A stretch of DNA of 64,000 bases from Varroa destructor (GCF_002443255.2 NW_019211457.1:25474921-25538920), one strand, 5' to 3'; numbered from the stretch's first letter, positions 10,646 through 23,184 are shown. The notes: generated by a model from the letters alone, not told the origin. Numbers and translations are program-made.

Positions 10646-13600
10646 CTGAAAAGTATCAGTGAAGCACGATATTAATGATAACTTTGAATTGTATTTGCAC
10701 AAAGTAAAGTGTCGTTAGTATTCAACGTATTGATTTACGTACAGCCAATGCGATAGATGTCACCTTATAACTTGTCCTGTGCAGGTACCAAATCGATGTC
10801 CTCCAGACGGATATTACCTATCATACATTTTTTCTGAGGAGCCTTCCACCCTCGTAACTGATGTGCCCCTTCAACAAGCAGAGATGAACGGATGCTTATC
10901 GAAATACGGAAAGTTGCCATGTGAGTGCGATACACAAACGCCAGAAGCACAACCATCATGATGAATCACCGGAAATGGATCGGTTTCCGAACCGCAACGC
11001 ATAAAAAACAACACTGGCCGTTGGCGATAGCTAAACAGAGGCGTCTGACGCTAAATGTCCTATGTTGATGACGAATCATAATTTTGAATTTCGTTTATAT
11101 CGCGTCAGGCTGAGTGCAGAGTCGGCCTTGAGAAATTTTACAAGAGGCTTTCCCTATATTGAAATTTGTGTGTGTATGATGTACTTGATATATGTAATAC
11201 CTGGTTTAACAACGTCGTATGTACGTTTTCATTCGGCGTTCAGCCTTTTCGTCCAGCATGACGTGTATAATTCCATATCTAGTGATTAGCTTGCTTTAAA
11301 ACGCCTTTAAAAATATATAATCATTCTGTGATGAAATCTATAGAAATCTAGAGTCTGGCGTCCTCGAAAGCTTTTCTCCGTCTTTACCTAATTTTCCTAT
11401 TTTTAGAAAGCGAATCATTTTTTTCGCATAAATTAGTGCTGTTGTACACCAAAATACACCTGCTGGTCGTTTTACCATAAGCAATTAACTTGAATACATT
11501 TCAAAAATCACACTATCAGTCTAAATACGGTCACCATATGACATCGTGTGCGCTGATTAAATAATAGAAAAGCACACAAACTCCAACCTTTTCAAGAACC
11601 AGGTAAACAGCAAATACGTTACTAATGTACTTCAATAGACCCTTTGTGATGCCCAAAAAAAATATCACACAAAATGTATTATTTTATTGTAATGATACAG
11701 AAAAAAATTGTTTTATTTAAATAAAAGCCGATTTATGCTAGTCACAACATCTCATTGGAAAGCCTCGAATATCGTTTCTTCGATAAACGAACAATTATTT
11801 ATCGTTATCATATATCGGCCCTCGGCGTAACAATGTATTTTTGATTTTTTTTTTTAAATTTTTTTCATTTTTATCTGCTACAATTGTAATACATTTTAAA
11901 GCTACGTAGAATTTCTGTGAGCGTGAGTACCTTTTGAAAAAGGTATGGCCCAAAACGCTATCTCTCACCGATACCGCTAAACTGTTGTGTAGTCTTATGA
12001 CGCTCATACCTCGTTTGATTAGGATCTGAACAGCGTTGTAAACATTTTTACTCTGACAGCGGCGCGTTGTCTGTTGTTTTCAGTTTTCACGTATTTTTTT
12101 CTTTTCTTTTCGATGACACTATGCATTTGATAGTTGCTCTGATTTCAAGAAATAGTGCTTACAGGAAGTTTTCAAAATATGATATAGTTTTAAAAATCTG
12201 GCACAATGCTAAAGATGGCCGAAAAAAACAACCGCTTGGCCGGTAGCAGAAAAAAAATCAAGAATTATGTATAGGACAAAGAGTAATAGCGTTTTTTTTT
12301 TTTTTTTTTTTTTGCAGAAATATTTTACATAGCATTTCACTCGAATTCTATTATTATTATTATTAATCTATTCAATGCGTATTTGCCGTTATTTTTTTCC
12401 ATTTCTTAACAGATTTATTTATCGACTTACTATGTTCCATGTCTTGTGTTGAACAGACCCAGTTGTCAAGTCCCTTTACATTGTCAATGTATTGCCAGTG
12501 ATCACAGAAGAAGGTGATCATCTATCGGCGAAAACCACAAACATACAGTGGGTGCAGAAAAACCTTCTAATCAAGCTCTTGCAGGGTAGCTTTAACGTGG
12601 CCGATTTAATGCCCCTATGTTTCTACTACTGACGTGAAAAATGATAGCTTCATTGCCCTTTTTCTTGGATAGCTTCGTCATCGCACTGCCATTGGGCCAC
12701 ATGGGTTTTTTTTCAGGTAGTCCTCAGCTTATAGAACCTTTCTAGTTTAGCTAAACGCAAATCACCTTTGTCCTTTTTAGACAGAGACCTAATTTACCTC
12801 TCCGAACTTACTTACATCGATGTACAAAGATATAATGGTCGCTATCTAAAGTTCGTTAAAGTTCTATTTACTGATCTTTTACCAGATAATAGTTTAAATT
12901 GCCGCTAGACTTCAGCTGACTGCTTGATTTTGATGATGTTTTGTATATTTTTCTCCGAGGTAGATTTTTGATGATTTCGAGCATAAGCTTAACCATTTGC
13001 CAGTAATAGATTAGATAGAACAATTAATAGATATTCGTTAAATCTTTATAATAGAACTTACTTATACATAGAACTCTATGAAATATTTACGAAACCGTAT
13101 CTCCCATTTTTTTTTTTAACGAAAAAGTAAATTGCATTGCGAAAGCGAGATGGGACAGTGTATCGGATTAACGAGACATTTTCACAGGGGAACGAACGGG
13201 GTGGGCTGACCTATTGAAAAGGCAACAGAACGATAGTGCCTGAGTTAGAGTCCTGATTAGATAATTTTCCAGTCGTTGATCGATCGAAAAGAAATCTCAA
13301 GGCGTGATAATTATGGCAGAAAAGTACGCTAGCTGGCGCAGATAACGAAATCAATATCTTGTAGTTCCGTAGGGAAAAAAGTGTGACCATCGTGACGTGA
13401 TTAATATAGAGGATTGATTTAAATGACCTTACAAATTGAATCAGATGCAGTCAATCCCTCGGTAATCGGGAGACTGCATTAGGCAAACGAGTCACCGAGA
13501 CAAAGCGGTCGAAGGATTCTCAGAAAATAGAATTGTTCTAATCAGATAGATGCAAGAGGATATATATATATATATATTAGGTGTAATATAAATCGGATTT

Positions 13601-13938
13601 ATCAATGTTGCGCGTGCTTATCAACGCGCTGATTAGATAGCTGCAGAAAGGCAATAGGATTGCTTTAACGTATGTACGAGACAACTGCAGACATGTCAAC
13701 AGGTGACTATTGATGTCTACGCCAACCATGGTTCATGGTACCCTGCTTGCGATGTCAACAAATCAAATGAATTAAATCACCAACAAGGGATAGCATGCCA
13801 TTTTGTCTGGTATATTGCAATCATTCGAATAACTAGAAAGTAGTCCAAAAGAATATTGCTCCTATAATAAGATATTGTTAATTTAAATAAATTTTGTACA
13901 AATACGAGGTATATTTTTTGGTTCAACTCGACCTGTGC
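10646..13938. other. intergenic, no gene recognised
   Basis: AT-rich sequence with homopolymers, including a 22-base T run at 12292-12313, and a short AT repeat at about 13560-13577. The open frames at 10765-10961 and 11062-11289 have no recognisable content. Confidence 0.45.
12292..12313. repeat. T22 homopolymer
   Basis: Twenty-two consecutive T on the plus strand followed by GCAG. It resembles a reversed poly(A) tail or a very strong polypyrimidine tract, but no coding sequence that fits either role was found beside it. Confidence 0.8.
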
Positions 13939-14211
13939 TTAGTAATGGCCGTATGTATGACCGTAAGCAGCAACGAGGCTGGCTATAGCAATTCCGTCAT
14001 GTCTGTTGACGAGGACCTTAACAACAGCCGCACGAGCACAAGCCACGTGCATGAAGCGTGGCCACATCTCGTTCCGTCAATCGATGCAGCTACACCGGCA
14101 TGGCCGTATACGACCCTGTAGGCAAAGCAACAGTTTTCGTGCCACCGCGTTAAGGAGCAGCGATAATTTCAGCGCAGGCTCCAGCCGCGGCGCGAGGGCA
14201 ATGAAAACCAA
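13939..14211 (-). pseudogene. retinin-like cuticle protein pseudogene (second exon)
   Basis: The 5' part reads LVFIALA, a one-base shift, then AAGACAEIIAAP and a stop: a family signal peptide that is broken. YGHAGVAA is visible in the middle, and the tail VAAYGHTYGHY with its stop at 13939 is intact and nearly identical to the C-terminus of the 20315 gene. The base changes have removed the AG acceptor that should lie just before 14211. The SSYST core is not recognisable. The clean tail beside a ruined middle suggests an older copy, or patchy conversion from an intact gene. Confidence 0.75.
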
Positions 14212-14268
14212 CATTGAGTAGTAAAATTTACTTTTCGTCTCAACGTGATCATTCTAAGTAGCTCTTAC

Positions 14269-14277
14269 ATTGAACAC
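14269..14277 (-). pseudogene. possible relic first exon of the 13939-14211 copy
   Basis: On the minus strand these nine bases read GTGTTCAAT followed directly by a GTAAGA donor. Intact family members have ATGTTCGCT followed by GTATGT or GTAAGT. If this is the old first exon, the start codon has become GTG. The distance to the second exon (57 bases) is shorter than in the intact genes, so this is tentative. Confidence 0.35.
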
Positions 14278-16374
14278 GTTGACCTAAATGAACGTCGTCC
14301 GTGGGGCGTTGAGCACCCCATCTTCCAGGGATAAGAAACGCCCAAATCAGTGCGATTAGACAATGTGTAGGGTGTCGGAAATATTGAATACCTCGATTTC
14401 AGTCGAGCGGCACTGAATCTGTAGCTGGGGTGTTCTGGAAATATGATTGATCCTGCTATTTGTCGGCCCATTTGGTTAGTTGTTTCCATATTAATTAGAC
14501 CATTATAACATAGCTGTCACATTTGGGAATGAGCTTTGCTTACACAAAAACAAAATTAGCAGAAATTATAGTATCTGAGGGGTATGAAGGCATGAAATTT
14601 AAATTTGACTATAACGGTTACGGTATACAGTAATGAAAAATTGAGAAAACTTGCTACGGTCAAAAACGTAATGGATACTGAAAGAATAACATCGTTATGT
14701 CATACGAGTATAGAAAACTAAGTGAACTACTAAGATTTTCCACGTTTCAAAAGCACATAACAGAACAAAATGCTAGGAGACGCCCAGAATATATCTAATG
14801 AAGTTTGATGATCAGCACTTCGAGTCCAGTAGAACAGCTAGGCAAAGGTAACGACTCGGATGTGGCATCGTAAATCCTTTCTTTTCTAATAAAAGCACAT
14901 ACAAATCATCGCGGTTATTGCCTCTGGTGTTTAACAAATGGTTTAGTCACCCTTTATGTTAGATCGAGAAGATATCGATGTATCGCTTCGTATATAAAAG
15001 ACAAAACTTCGTTAAAGTTTTAATGAATCACTAATCTTCTTTCAGGTTTTCAGTTAGTGTTAAATCCATATTGTCTTAAAAACCCGTATTTTTGGTGGCG
15101 TTGTCCCTGAATTTGAAAATTGTCAATCTTTATTTGCAAGTGTCAGGTTCGCGCTTGTACTTTCCCTGCACTTCCACATTTCTGCGTGACTTACTTTAGC
15201 AACAGGAGGGTTCTTCCAGTACAAACGTGTAATGTTGCTTTTAAGTTATGTCAATATAATGGAAGTTAGTTACCCTATTCAAACGTTTGAGCTACGACAA
15301 ACAGGATCCATTCGGCTAGGCGTCCCAAGTGGATGCATAGAAATTACCCTAAGCGAAGAATGTTTGTGGTAACGTGTGAAGAGCCTTTGCACGATACTAC
15401 GATCGATCAAGAATTACGTTCAACGTAAATTTGGTGCACGATTAATTGATATTAAGGAGCAGGAATTAAGGCCGTCGCATCTGTTCAGTATAACTTACTA
15501 ACAAGATGTTTAGGTAAGCACGCGCACTGTGATCCGTTAACCCAATTCATCGATGAACTCTGGTTGTCCTAGATACTCACTTGGTTTGGTTGAAATACCA
15601 TTTTAATGGCGCCGAAGTTATGTCCAAGCTCAAGTAACACCCTTCGATCTGATAGGGCGGCAAATATTTTCCAAGTCTACAAGTCGTTCTATTAGTATTG
15701 CTCTAATTTATTATAGACATCGTGTAAAGGAGACAGTAAGTTTGTAACCACAGTTTGTACAGCTACAAATTGGGAAGCGCTATGACAAGCATTTGTGGAC
15801 GCAGACGAAAGAAGGGTCACAAATAAAGAGATTTTACTGGTCATTGAATCGATCATCAATTTAGGAACTATCGTTTGCTCGGTATTCAACAAATTTTAGA
15901 TAGATTTTAGTACTTTGGATAGTATTTTTAAAAGAGTTTGGGTAACTCTTTACGTACAAGAGGTACCACTTCATTTGGGCCGCACGTGGAGCTTAGCCCC
16001 ACCCACAAATTCTCAATACTCAATACCCAATATTATACTTCACTTTAAACCAAGCCGAGCACTGATATAACTACAAGTAATTAGTTTACTACATCCTGGA
16101 GATACGTATTCCACAACAGAGAAGTCGCAGCATATTTCCTGTTCTTCGGCTGTAAAAATCCTCAAGTTTCTGCCTTCGCGCACTCCAATTCTGCTGTACC
16201 CGTTCATAGAATATCCACTTGCGTTATCCTCTTGCACTCAATTAGTACGCCTCTGAATCAACGTTAATTCAGGTCTACAAGACCTGTAGAGCTTTATAAG
16301 CACACATTCAATTACGTAGATCACAGTTCCGCTATCAAGACGTGAACCGCTTAGAAACGCCGGTATCCATGGCG
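14278..16374. other. intergenic, no gene recognised
   Basis: AT-rich spacer. Open frames at 14265-14489, 15692-15892 and 16040-16237 on the minus strand carry no recognisable motifs. No AATAAA is seen on the minus strand just below 16375. Confidence 0.45.
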
Positions 16375-16775
16375 CTAGCCAGCAACAGGGACGACGATGG
16401 CAGCTCCGTGTTTTCCGCAGGAGGAAGCAACCAGGATAGAATTAGCAACGGGGGCGGCAGTGGTGGCTGGGGCATGATTCACATGCTTGGCCACGGTCAA
16501 GTATGTAGACATTACAGGAATCGTAGCGACATTAGCGTCGGGGGCAACGCCACCGCGTCCGAGATTATAGGCGGAGGCGGCAATATGTACTCCAACCACG
16601 GCAAGAGTAACAACAGCGAATTTCTGTATTAGTAATAATATCTTCACTAAATAATGATTGCGTTATGTATGATTTACTGTTTCTTATCTGCGAGCAATAG
16701 TGTATAACATTCGGAGTCTATGATTTACTAATGAAGCTTGAGAAAGTCAACAGAAAAGATACATACTGCAAACAT
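16375..16775 (-). CDS. short divergent retinin-like cuticle protein, possibly a pseudogene
   Basis: Two coding exons: 16767-16775 (MFA, followed by a GTATGT donor) and 16375-16623 (preceded by a TACAG acceptor), in phase, giving 85 residues. The signal peptide KFAVVTLAVVGVHIA is good. The core is altered but visible: VMSTYLTVAKHVNHAPA. The YGxGYGH repeats before and after it are gone, and a TAG ends the frame about seven codons before the position of the family stop; beyond it the frame continues RHGYRRF and a second stop, the ghost of the HGYGHY tail. A TATA box at 16846-16853 is in place, but no AATAAA follows the stop. Secretion to the cuticle is plausible if it is expressed; it may instead be an early pseudogene whose promoter has not yet decayed. 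Confidence 0.5.
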
Positions 16776-16845
16776 CTTGATTGGATTGTCGATTGTAGCT
16801 GATGGTAGACAACTAATACTGAACTTTTCGGTATCCAGCGTCGAA

Positions 16846-16853
16846 GTTTTATA
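16846..16853 (-). promoter_or_regulatory. TATA box of the 16375-16775 cuticle copy
   Basis: TATAAAAC on the minus strand, 71 bases upstream of the ATG, within the 51-74 base range of the other members. Confidence 0.6.
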
Positions 16854-19800
16854 GAAGATCGTCGCTGGTGAGGATGGTACCTATCAATGAGGCTATTCTT
16901 CTGGTTAGCTATGCATGGCATAATATCATACGCGCTGGGTAGCCGAATCGAATCCAAAATGCTAGATTTCATCGCTATTTACAGAAAATGTATATACCCG
17001 ATTCTATCTTCCTGCAAGAAAAGCTATTGATGACTGCCGCGTTTATTGATCAAAAAAAAAAAAAAAAAAAAAAAGAATTCATTTGTGCAGACGGCGCATT
17101 CTCGATCCGATAATCGTTTGCACGAACACGCCTATCTGTTAAGCTCATCATCTGCAAACCAGACTGAATAATATGGTCTCTTTCTGCATAAAAAATATAG
17201 TTTTCGTTATTCAGTAAGATAAAAGACAGAATTTGTAAACGTTGAAACCTATAGGTAACGTTAGCTAAATGATGAGTAATATATTGATTCACTCGTCGAA
17301 CTACTGGCATGAGCAGAACAACCAGGGCTGTTTCTGTCACGGTTCAGTGGTAACATGATGATTTACTAGACTTAAAAACAAGTTAATTCGTTCAAAATAG
17401 ACAACGAGCGTCAACGTACCTCGTTTTGCACTCGGGTCTAGTCTCCTGAAGCAATACGAGACGGCAGTGAAACTTATTAGCGTATAATTTATGGCAACCC
17501 ATGGAGGTAGGGAAGTGAGTTGGGGGTAAGACAATTTCAGCTTCTCTACTGATAACAAACCTAGATTATAATCTTCACTCTTCTTATTGCACTTTTCGAG
17601 TATGTGATGTGAGCTTTTATTACTAAGTTCAGTTCAATGCAATTGTAGGTTATATGTTATGTCTACATACGATTACTCCGGTTGCGAAATGTAGTGACCA
17701 ACTTAAGTCTACTTAGATATATACATTAAGCGCCACCCAGGTCCTGGTAGCAATGAGGACAATCAAAAAGTTACTGTGCCGTTGGGTTTCCCAGAGTCAG
17801 CACAAGCTGCATATTGATGTAGTCCTTTATTGGCTACTAATTGCGATGCTCATTGTACTTAATAAGTTAAGTTAATTAAAAATCTGCCGGGGGTTCAGCG
17901 CGCCTATGAGGTTTCATGGACTACTCTTTTTTAATGGGAATATAGGCGTCTATAGATCAAATCACGAGGTGGAACCACGATACCATGCAGATTGCAGAGG
18001 ATTAATGCTAAATAGACATAGCACAGCAGTCAATATCTGATGAACACCTTCCTTTACCCTTATAACAAATAAAACAGAATGAAAATTTGTAAATTTATTA
18101 GATTACCCTACCTTTTTTTAATTTTTACACGCTTTTGCAAATAGCAATACAAAGTTTACAGTAAGAAAATATTACAGCGACAACGCGATAAATAGATGTA
18201 CCTGCTGTAGCGGTATCGTTGTGAGAACAATTTGTGAATTGATGTGGACTAAACCTTATTTCAGATATGGTGTCAAGATAATAGGAAAGAGCTTCCCCAT
18301 TTGACTTCAGAGTTATAACAAAAATTTCCGATTGGTCACTCAGAGTCTTATACAAGCTGAACTTATATGAGGCAAGTTGCTAGATTTAATCAGGCGAAGC
18401 TTGGAGATAGACAGTCCTTGTAAGCAATGTAGGGTCATCGTCTCAGGAATGACGCTTAAGGTATGTAAGCTAGTATCCGAAGCTGTGAGGCAATATAACA
18501 TACATAAACATAAGATCCCGTGAAAATTTCGTGTGTTACCTCGTAAGCTAGAGTCTGGTTCGTTGTTGGAATTAACCAGACGAGTCACGCCACCAACGGA
18601 GAGCAGCCATGCACGACTATCCGCAATATCAAAAAAGAACTCTTAATCTGTCGATTTTTCTAGTGTCGAGACCCGGTAAGTTTTCCTGTTAAATTAGCGA
18701 TCGAGATGAACGACTTCTGGAAGCTGACCAGGGTAAACTCGGGGCATCTAGCCATAACGTCCAGAACAGCTACAACGAATGGTATAAAGAAGTAGAAAGA
18801 AATGTATCAAAGCGGCCCTTATCTAGAGAACCTATAATGCTGAGGATTATATACGTAAAAAAAAGCAAGCACTTCTAAAAAATGTACATTGCTATGCTAG
18901 ATTGCTATATTATGCTTTAGGTAGTTAGAATTATCCATTGGAACGGTGCGACTTTTGACGTTATTATACGTGGATAACTTTGAAATAGTATCGTTGTTCT
19001 TGGGTCTTTGAAGTGAACTTTGGGGCTTCATAGAACCAGTTGAAATTAACTTGTGACGAAACTTCGCGTTTAAGATATAACGAATTACAAAAGTAATCGA
19101 TCGTCCAGGCTGTTTTAGATACTTTGAATACTTAAGTAGACAAAGATTTATTAAAAATGAAAACATTCTGATATAACATCTTTTGAATAAACAATCACTA
19201 TATACTGAAAATCTACTATAAAACATTGAAATCGGTAAGGGTACTTGTTTGACGAAATTCAGAGGTAAAAGAGCTTTTACAATGTAAAAGAAGTGTCTGT
19301 TTAGGTGCAAATTTTAGTAATCCTTTAACAGGATGTGATGACCCCTAAACATTGAGCAAAAGTATTAGCCGCTCATTTGTCATCCAGAGTCATACGACTT
19401 TTTTCAAATAGTCGATTGGTTTATTTTTAGTATAAAAGTGCCTGAACTTCGGCCATTCTTTGGTTTCCTAAATTTGCTTATAATTCTGATACATGCTAAC
19501 TGAGCTACGATAGTTCTTCACGAAACAGCATATGGCATGAAGCTCGTGCACTGCTAGTGATTTATGCTTTGTTAAGGTACTTGTTGAAATTTTTATAGCT
19601 GGCAACAATACAAACCTTTCATCCTGCACCGCCAAATTTCAAAGTAGCCGATTTTTTCACTGCAAACTTCCAAGATTGGCGTAATTTATCATAGCTGAAT
19701 TGCTGTTTGAGTGACCAGCGGTCCTATAATTTTCATTACGGTAACGCTGAGTAGATAATTTGGTTGGTGACTATAAACAGATATTTTTACCGGCTCGATT

Positions 19801-20254
19801 TCTAGTTACAAAACTGTATTATATAGTAGTTGTCGATTGAAACATGCGCTTGCCCTTATAATAACCTACCGTCTGCTTTATAACAGAAATGAATCTGCCT
19901 GAACGATCAGTGCCGTCGTGAAGTATTGGTATTAAGAGCTTTAGTCCTGTGTAAAAAACCATGCATATGTTAGTGCTATTGTCACATTTCGTGCCTGCCA
20001 TGATATCAGCAATGGACAGACCCTTTTTGTTTAGCTTTACAAAAATTAACTCTGTATACACAGAATAACCTAACGGTATGCTGCACTCGATTCATACATC
20101 CAATAAGGAGTACACCTAGAACTTTCGATTTCCATGCCACTAAAGTTATTGCTTCGTTTCATTTATTTATACAAATCACAGGTTCTTTCTTGGCCAGATC
20201 TGAAACTAAAAATGGTCTCACAGATCACTTTGCTCTAGTCGAGTCCACCAGTGC
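16854..20254. other. intergenic, no gene recognised
   Basis: AT-rich spacer with a 23-base A run at 17052-17074. Minus-strand open frames (17050-17340, 18125-18588, 18897-19310, 19819-20061) show no domains. An AATAAA at 20162-20167 on the minus strand is the likely poly(A) signal of the cuticle gene at 20315. Confidence 0.45.
17052..17074. repeat. A23 homopolymer
   Basis: Twenty-three consecutive A on the plus strand. No retroposed coding sequence was identified directly upstream, so its origin is open. Confidence 0.8.
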
Positions 20255-20284
20255 TTAATAATGGCCGCAAGGAGGTACAGGAGC
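20255..20284 (-). pseudogene. orphan C-terminal tail of a cuticle gene
   Basis: Thirty bases downstream of the stop of the 20315 gene, the minus strand reads APVPPCGHY followed by TAA and GCA. The sequence around the stop matches the family tail (GHYY or GHY, stop, AGCA as at 30284). It is best read as the last codons of a second family copy, left by unequal exchange or a partial tandem duplication, now inside the 3' UTR of the 20315 gene. Confidence 0.5.
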
Positions 20285-20314
20285 TTTCGATTCAGGTGTT
20301 GGGTCTAAATGCGT

Positions 20315-20819
20315 TTAGTAATGGCCGTATCCATGACCGTAGGCGGCAATAGGTGCGGGGATGCCAGCTCCGTGGTATCCGTAAGCGGGAGCAGCGGCGA
20401 CCTTGGCAACCGGAGCGGCAATAGCGACGGGGGCAGGAGCCACGTGTTTGGTTACGGTCGAATACGAAGAAACGACAGGGGCAACGGCGACCTTAGCTAG
20501 GGGGGCAGCAATGGCGGCGCTACCATATCCAACTCCGTAGGCGGGAGCAACTATACCGGCGTGGCCATACCCGACTCCGAGGGCGGGGGCAGCATGGCCG
20601 TATCCAAGACCATAGGCGGGGGCGGCAACAACTCCAGCATGGGCTCCAGCCACAGCGAGGGCGATAACTGCGAGCGTCTGTATACCAGCAAACAACAATG
20701 TCAAAAGGAATTGGCACAGAAAACGATCATATAGTAAATGAAGCGTATCATTCCATTTAAGAAAAACCTTTTGAATATCGGTTGATAATGCAAAAACTTA
20801 TCACACGTACGCCGAACAT
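20315..20819 (-). CDS. retinin-like structural cuticle protein, 123 residues
   Basis: Exon 1 is 20811-20819 (MFG, with a GTACGT donor); exon 2 is 20315-20677 after a TATACAG acceptor; the phases match. The signal peptide is residues 1-17, ending AHA before Gly. Residues 18-62 are repeats of the AAPAYGLGYGHA type, the core VVSSYSTVTKHV is at 71-82, and the protein ends AAYGHGYGHY. Such Ala/Pro/Tyr/Gly proteins with a retinin-like core are secreted by epidermis and built into arthropod cuticle; tyrosines may be cross-linked and histidines are typical of sclerotised layers. It has no chitin-binding R&R motif. The three-codon first exon is shared by all members here. A TATA box lies 58 bases upstream of the ATG, and an AATAAA lies at 20162-20167. 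Residue 4 is Thr where its paralogues have Lys. Confidence 0.85.
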
Positions 20820-20876
20820 GATGATGAATCGAAGACGTAGTCTGCAAGTTGACTAATCTTGAACTTTTACGACGGA

Positions 20877-20884
20877 TATTTATA
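20877..20884 (-). promoter_or_regulatory. TATA box of the 20315 cuticle gene
   Basis: TATAAATA on the minus strand, 58 bases before the ATG. Confidence 0.65.
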
Positions 20885-22596
20885 CGGTTCTCTTGTTCTC
20901 AGTGGTCGGATGGGCGCTACTGTTGCCGGATGCCGCACATCATATCCTCTCCCACTGAACGCTTACTAAACTGACACAGAATATTTAGCTATGCCAAAAC
21001 TAACCAGTCACTGACCATCGCCGCTAAAAGTAGGGTAAGCCAAAAGCTAAGCTATAAATTTTTAATCGTTCTACAAATTGGATTCATAATAAATCGGGTC
21101 GATGCATCTTTGAGGGCTTAATTCATCGCATACTTATCATACGTATATGGATAAATTTGGTTTAATAAGATATGCTTCTTGATTTGTACCTATCCCGAAA
21201 TATAGTAAATCACATTCTGTTCCATTTCCGAAAGCCACCAATTGAACGACCAAGATGTCATATTACGCTTGGCAGACCTCGCACAGAAGCTTCTCTCATT
21301 TATTTAGTCCAAAAAGAGCTACACACTTTATAGATTAGACATAAATTCACGTATCGCAATTTTAATTGTGATATCTTCGTCGATTGTACGGACGTAAAGA
21401 AGTGAGTTTGTAAAAATCTTCCCTCCCTCGATATAACTTCGGCGGTTTCTAAGCGTGCAGGCCTTAACCCGTTTCAAAGGTAAACTACTTTCAATCACCG
21501 GCGCTAATGGCAAAGTGGCTTTGGGAATAAGTATTCGAGGGCGTTTTGCGTTTACGACGATTCGATCTTCAAAATCTAGACGGTACTCATTCCCAACTTG
21601 TCGAAGCAATACGATCAAATCTGCAAAGAGTCGACTGCCCGGGACACAGATGTAGTCTTGCCGCGTTACTCAAATACGCAGACATAATTAGCAGGGTTCA
21701 TTATTTATAAGGAAAATAAGGTGCGTCTAAGGTCGCACCTTTTCTGAACGCTTATTCAGTATCACGGCTTAACATCTGAAACGAATAAAAATTGTCCAAA
21801 AAGGATGCCTATTGCGGTTATTGCGGTAAAAAAAAAAAAAAACTCTTCTACAAGTAAAACTTTGGACACAAAATATAATTCGTACAAATAATTATTCTTA
21901 AAAATGATCATAATAACCCTATGTGGCCAGCTTAGCAGGTTAAAAAGGGCTATCTTGTTCTAGACAAGACTAAAGGTCACCTTCGACCTACAGAATCTAA
22001 ATGTTCTAGCTGCGATCTATACGTTCAAATGTGAGGTTTTGAATGCTGCTACGGACAGACAAAAAGCGAATACAATGAATTGTATCTGCCTCGAGTGCCT
22101 GGATCAGCATTTTGAATTGACGCCATCCTTCCTGTCACTCTAGGAAGTGCTTAAAGAATACTATACGAATGAGGCTAGCACGTATGAAACTTTGGTAACT
22201 GTGCACTTAATTAATTAACAAAATTTCGATAAACGACACCGCGAAGTTATGTTGCGCTTTGTCGTATCAATTTTCGTTAATCAAATCTCAGAATCTTTGT
22301 ATAATACGACTCATAATTGCTGGACACTTCACGCCTTGGATCAGAAAAAGAAAAGCTTCAAACCCGCTGAAATTTCCATCGGTGATGATTGCTATGTTTG
22401 ACATAAAGTGAGGGGATTCAACTATGCCAGCGACCTTTGACAAAAACCAAATGGAGTATTTCCGCTTACCGTTTCATTTACTTACTACTACTGTGAATTC
22501 TCTATAAGTGAAAAGTTCAACATATGCTTTTTAAATTTACATTTATTTGTACACGACTATCGCAATGATTATCTGACCGTACAGCAATTGGCTCGT
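20885..22596. other. intergenic; small hairpin; poly(A) signal of next gene
   Basis: A perfect 8-base inverted repeat (AAGGTGCG, 8-base loop, CGCACCTT) lies at 21718-21741. A minus-strand frame open from about 21675 to 21328 has protein-like composition (FADLIVLLRQVGNEYRLDF) but no ATG and no recognised domain. AATAAA at 22542-22547 on the minus strand is the likely poly(A) signal of the gene at 22597. Confidence 0.45.
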
Positions 22597-23184
22597 TTAA
22601 TAGACCTTGCCATAGCCAAGCCCGTATCCGCTGCCGTAGACAGCAACTGGGGCGGCGACGGCAGCTCCATGGTATCCGTAGGCGGGGGCAGCCAAAACGG
22701 GAGCAGCGGCTACCTTAGCAACGGGGGCGGCAACAGCAACAGGGGCATGAGCGACATGCTTGGTCACGGTTGAGTACGAAGACACGACAGGGGCAGCGGC
22801 GACCTTGGCCACAGGGGCAGCAATGGCGGCATGGCCGTATCCGAGGCCGTAGGCGGGGGCAGCTACAGCGGCGTGGCCGTACCCGACTCCATAGACGGGA
22901 GCGGTGATAGCAGCGCCACTGTATCCAAGGCCATAGGCGGGAGCGGCGATGCCTCCAGCGTAAGCTCCAGCTACGGCGAGGGTGACGACGGCGAGCTTCT
23001 ATAACGTCAGGCAAAAAAAAAATATGCATTTACAGGAGTTTCAACCCATGGTAAGGATAACTCACATTAGAGACAACAAGCAAATACAATGAAACGAGGC
23101 CATCATACTTATAGGACACAACTTTCAAATGGGTCTATTGTCCGTTGTCAGTTTATCACCGATTAGCGTACTTACAGCAAACAT
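22597..23184 (-). CDS. retinin-like structural cuticle protein, 136 residues
   Basis: Exon 1 is 23176-23184 (MFA, GTAAG donor); exon 2 is 22597-22998, after a GTTATAG acceptor with a T-rich tract. The signal peptide is residues 1-17 (MFAKLAVVTLAVAGAYA). Three AAPAYGLGYGHAA-type repeats fill residues 20-66, the core VVSSYSTVTKHVAHAP is at 74-89, followed by two AAPVAKVAAAP-like units, YGYHGAA and the tail GYGLGYGKVY. This is the cleanest member of the family: promoter, splice sites, frame and poly(A) signal (22542-22547) are all present. An initiator-like TCAGA at 23216-23220 lies about 25 bases below the TATA box. Role by family: secreted structural protein of the exoskeleton. No R&R chitin-binding motif is seen. 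Confidence 0.88.

Noticed and set aside
21328..21675. Minus-strand frame with protein-like composition (FADLIVLLRQVGNEYRLDF)
   Set aside because: No ATG, no convincing splice sites on both sides and no recognised domain; stop-free runs of about 110 codons are expected by chance here.
21718..21741. Hairpin resembling a rho-independent terminator
   Set aside because: The context is eukaryotic and there is no gene end beside it; an 8-base stem is weak evidence for a function.
22715..23029. Arg/Trp-rich minus-strand frame of 104 codons
   Set aside because: Out-of-frame reading of the 22597 cuticle exon; the splice phase and signal peptide support the other frame. The frame at 20520-20717 is rejected for the same reason.
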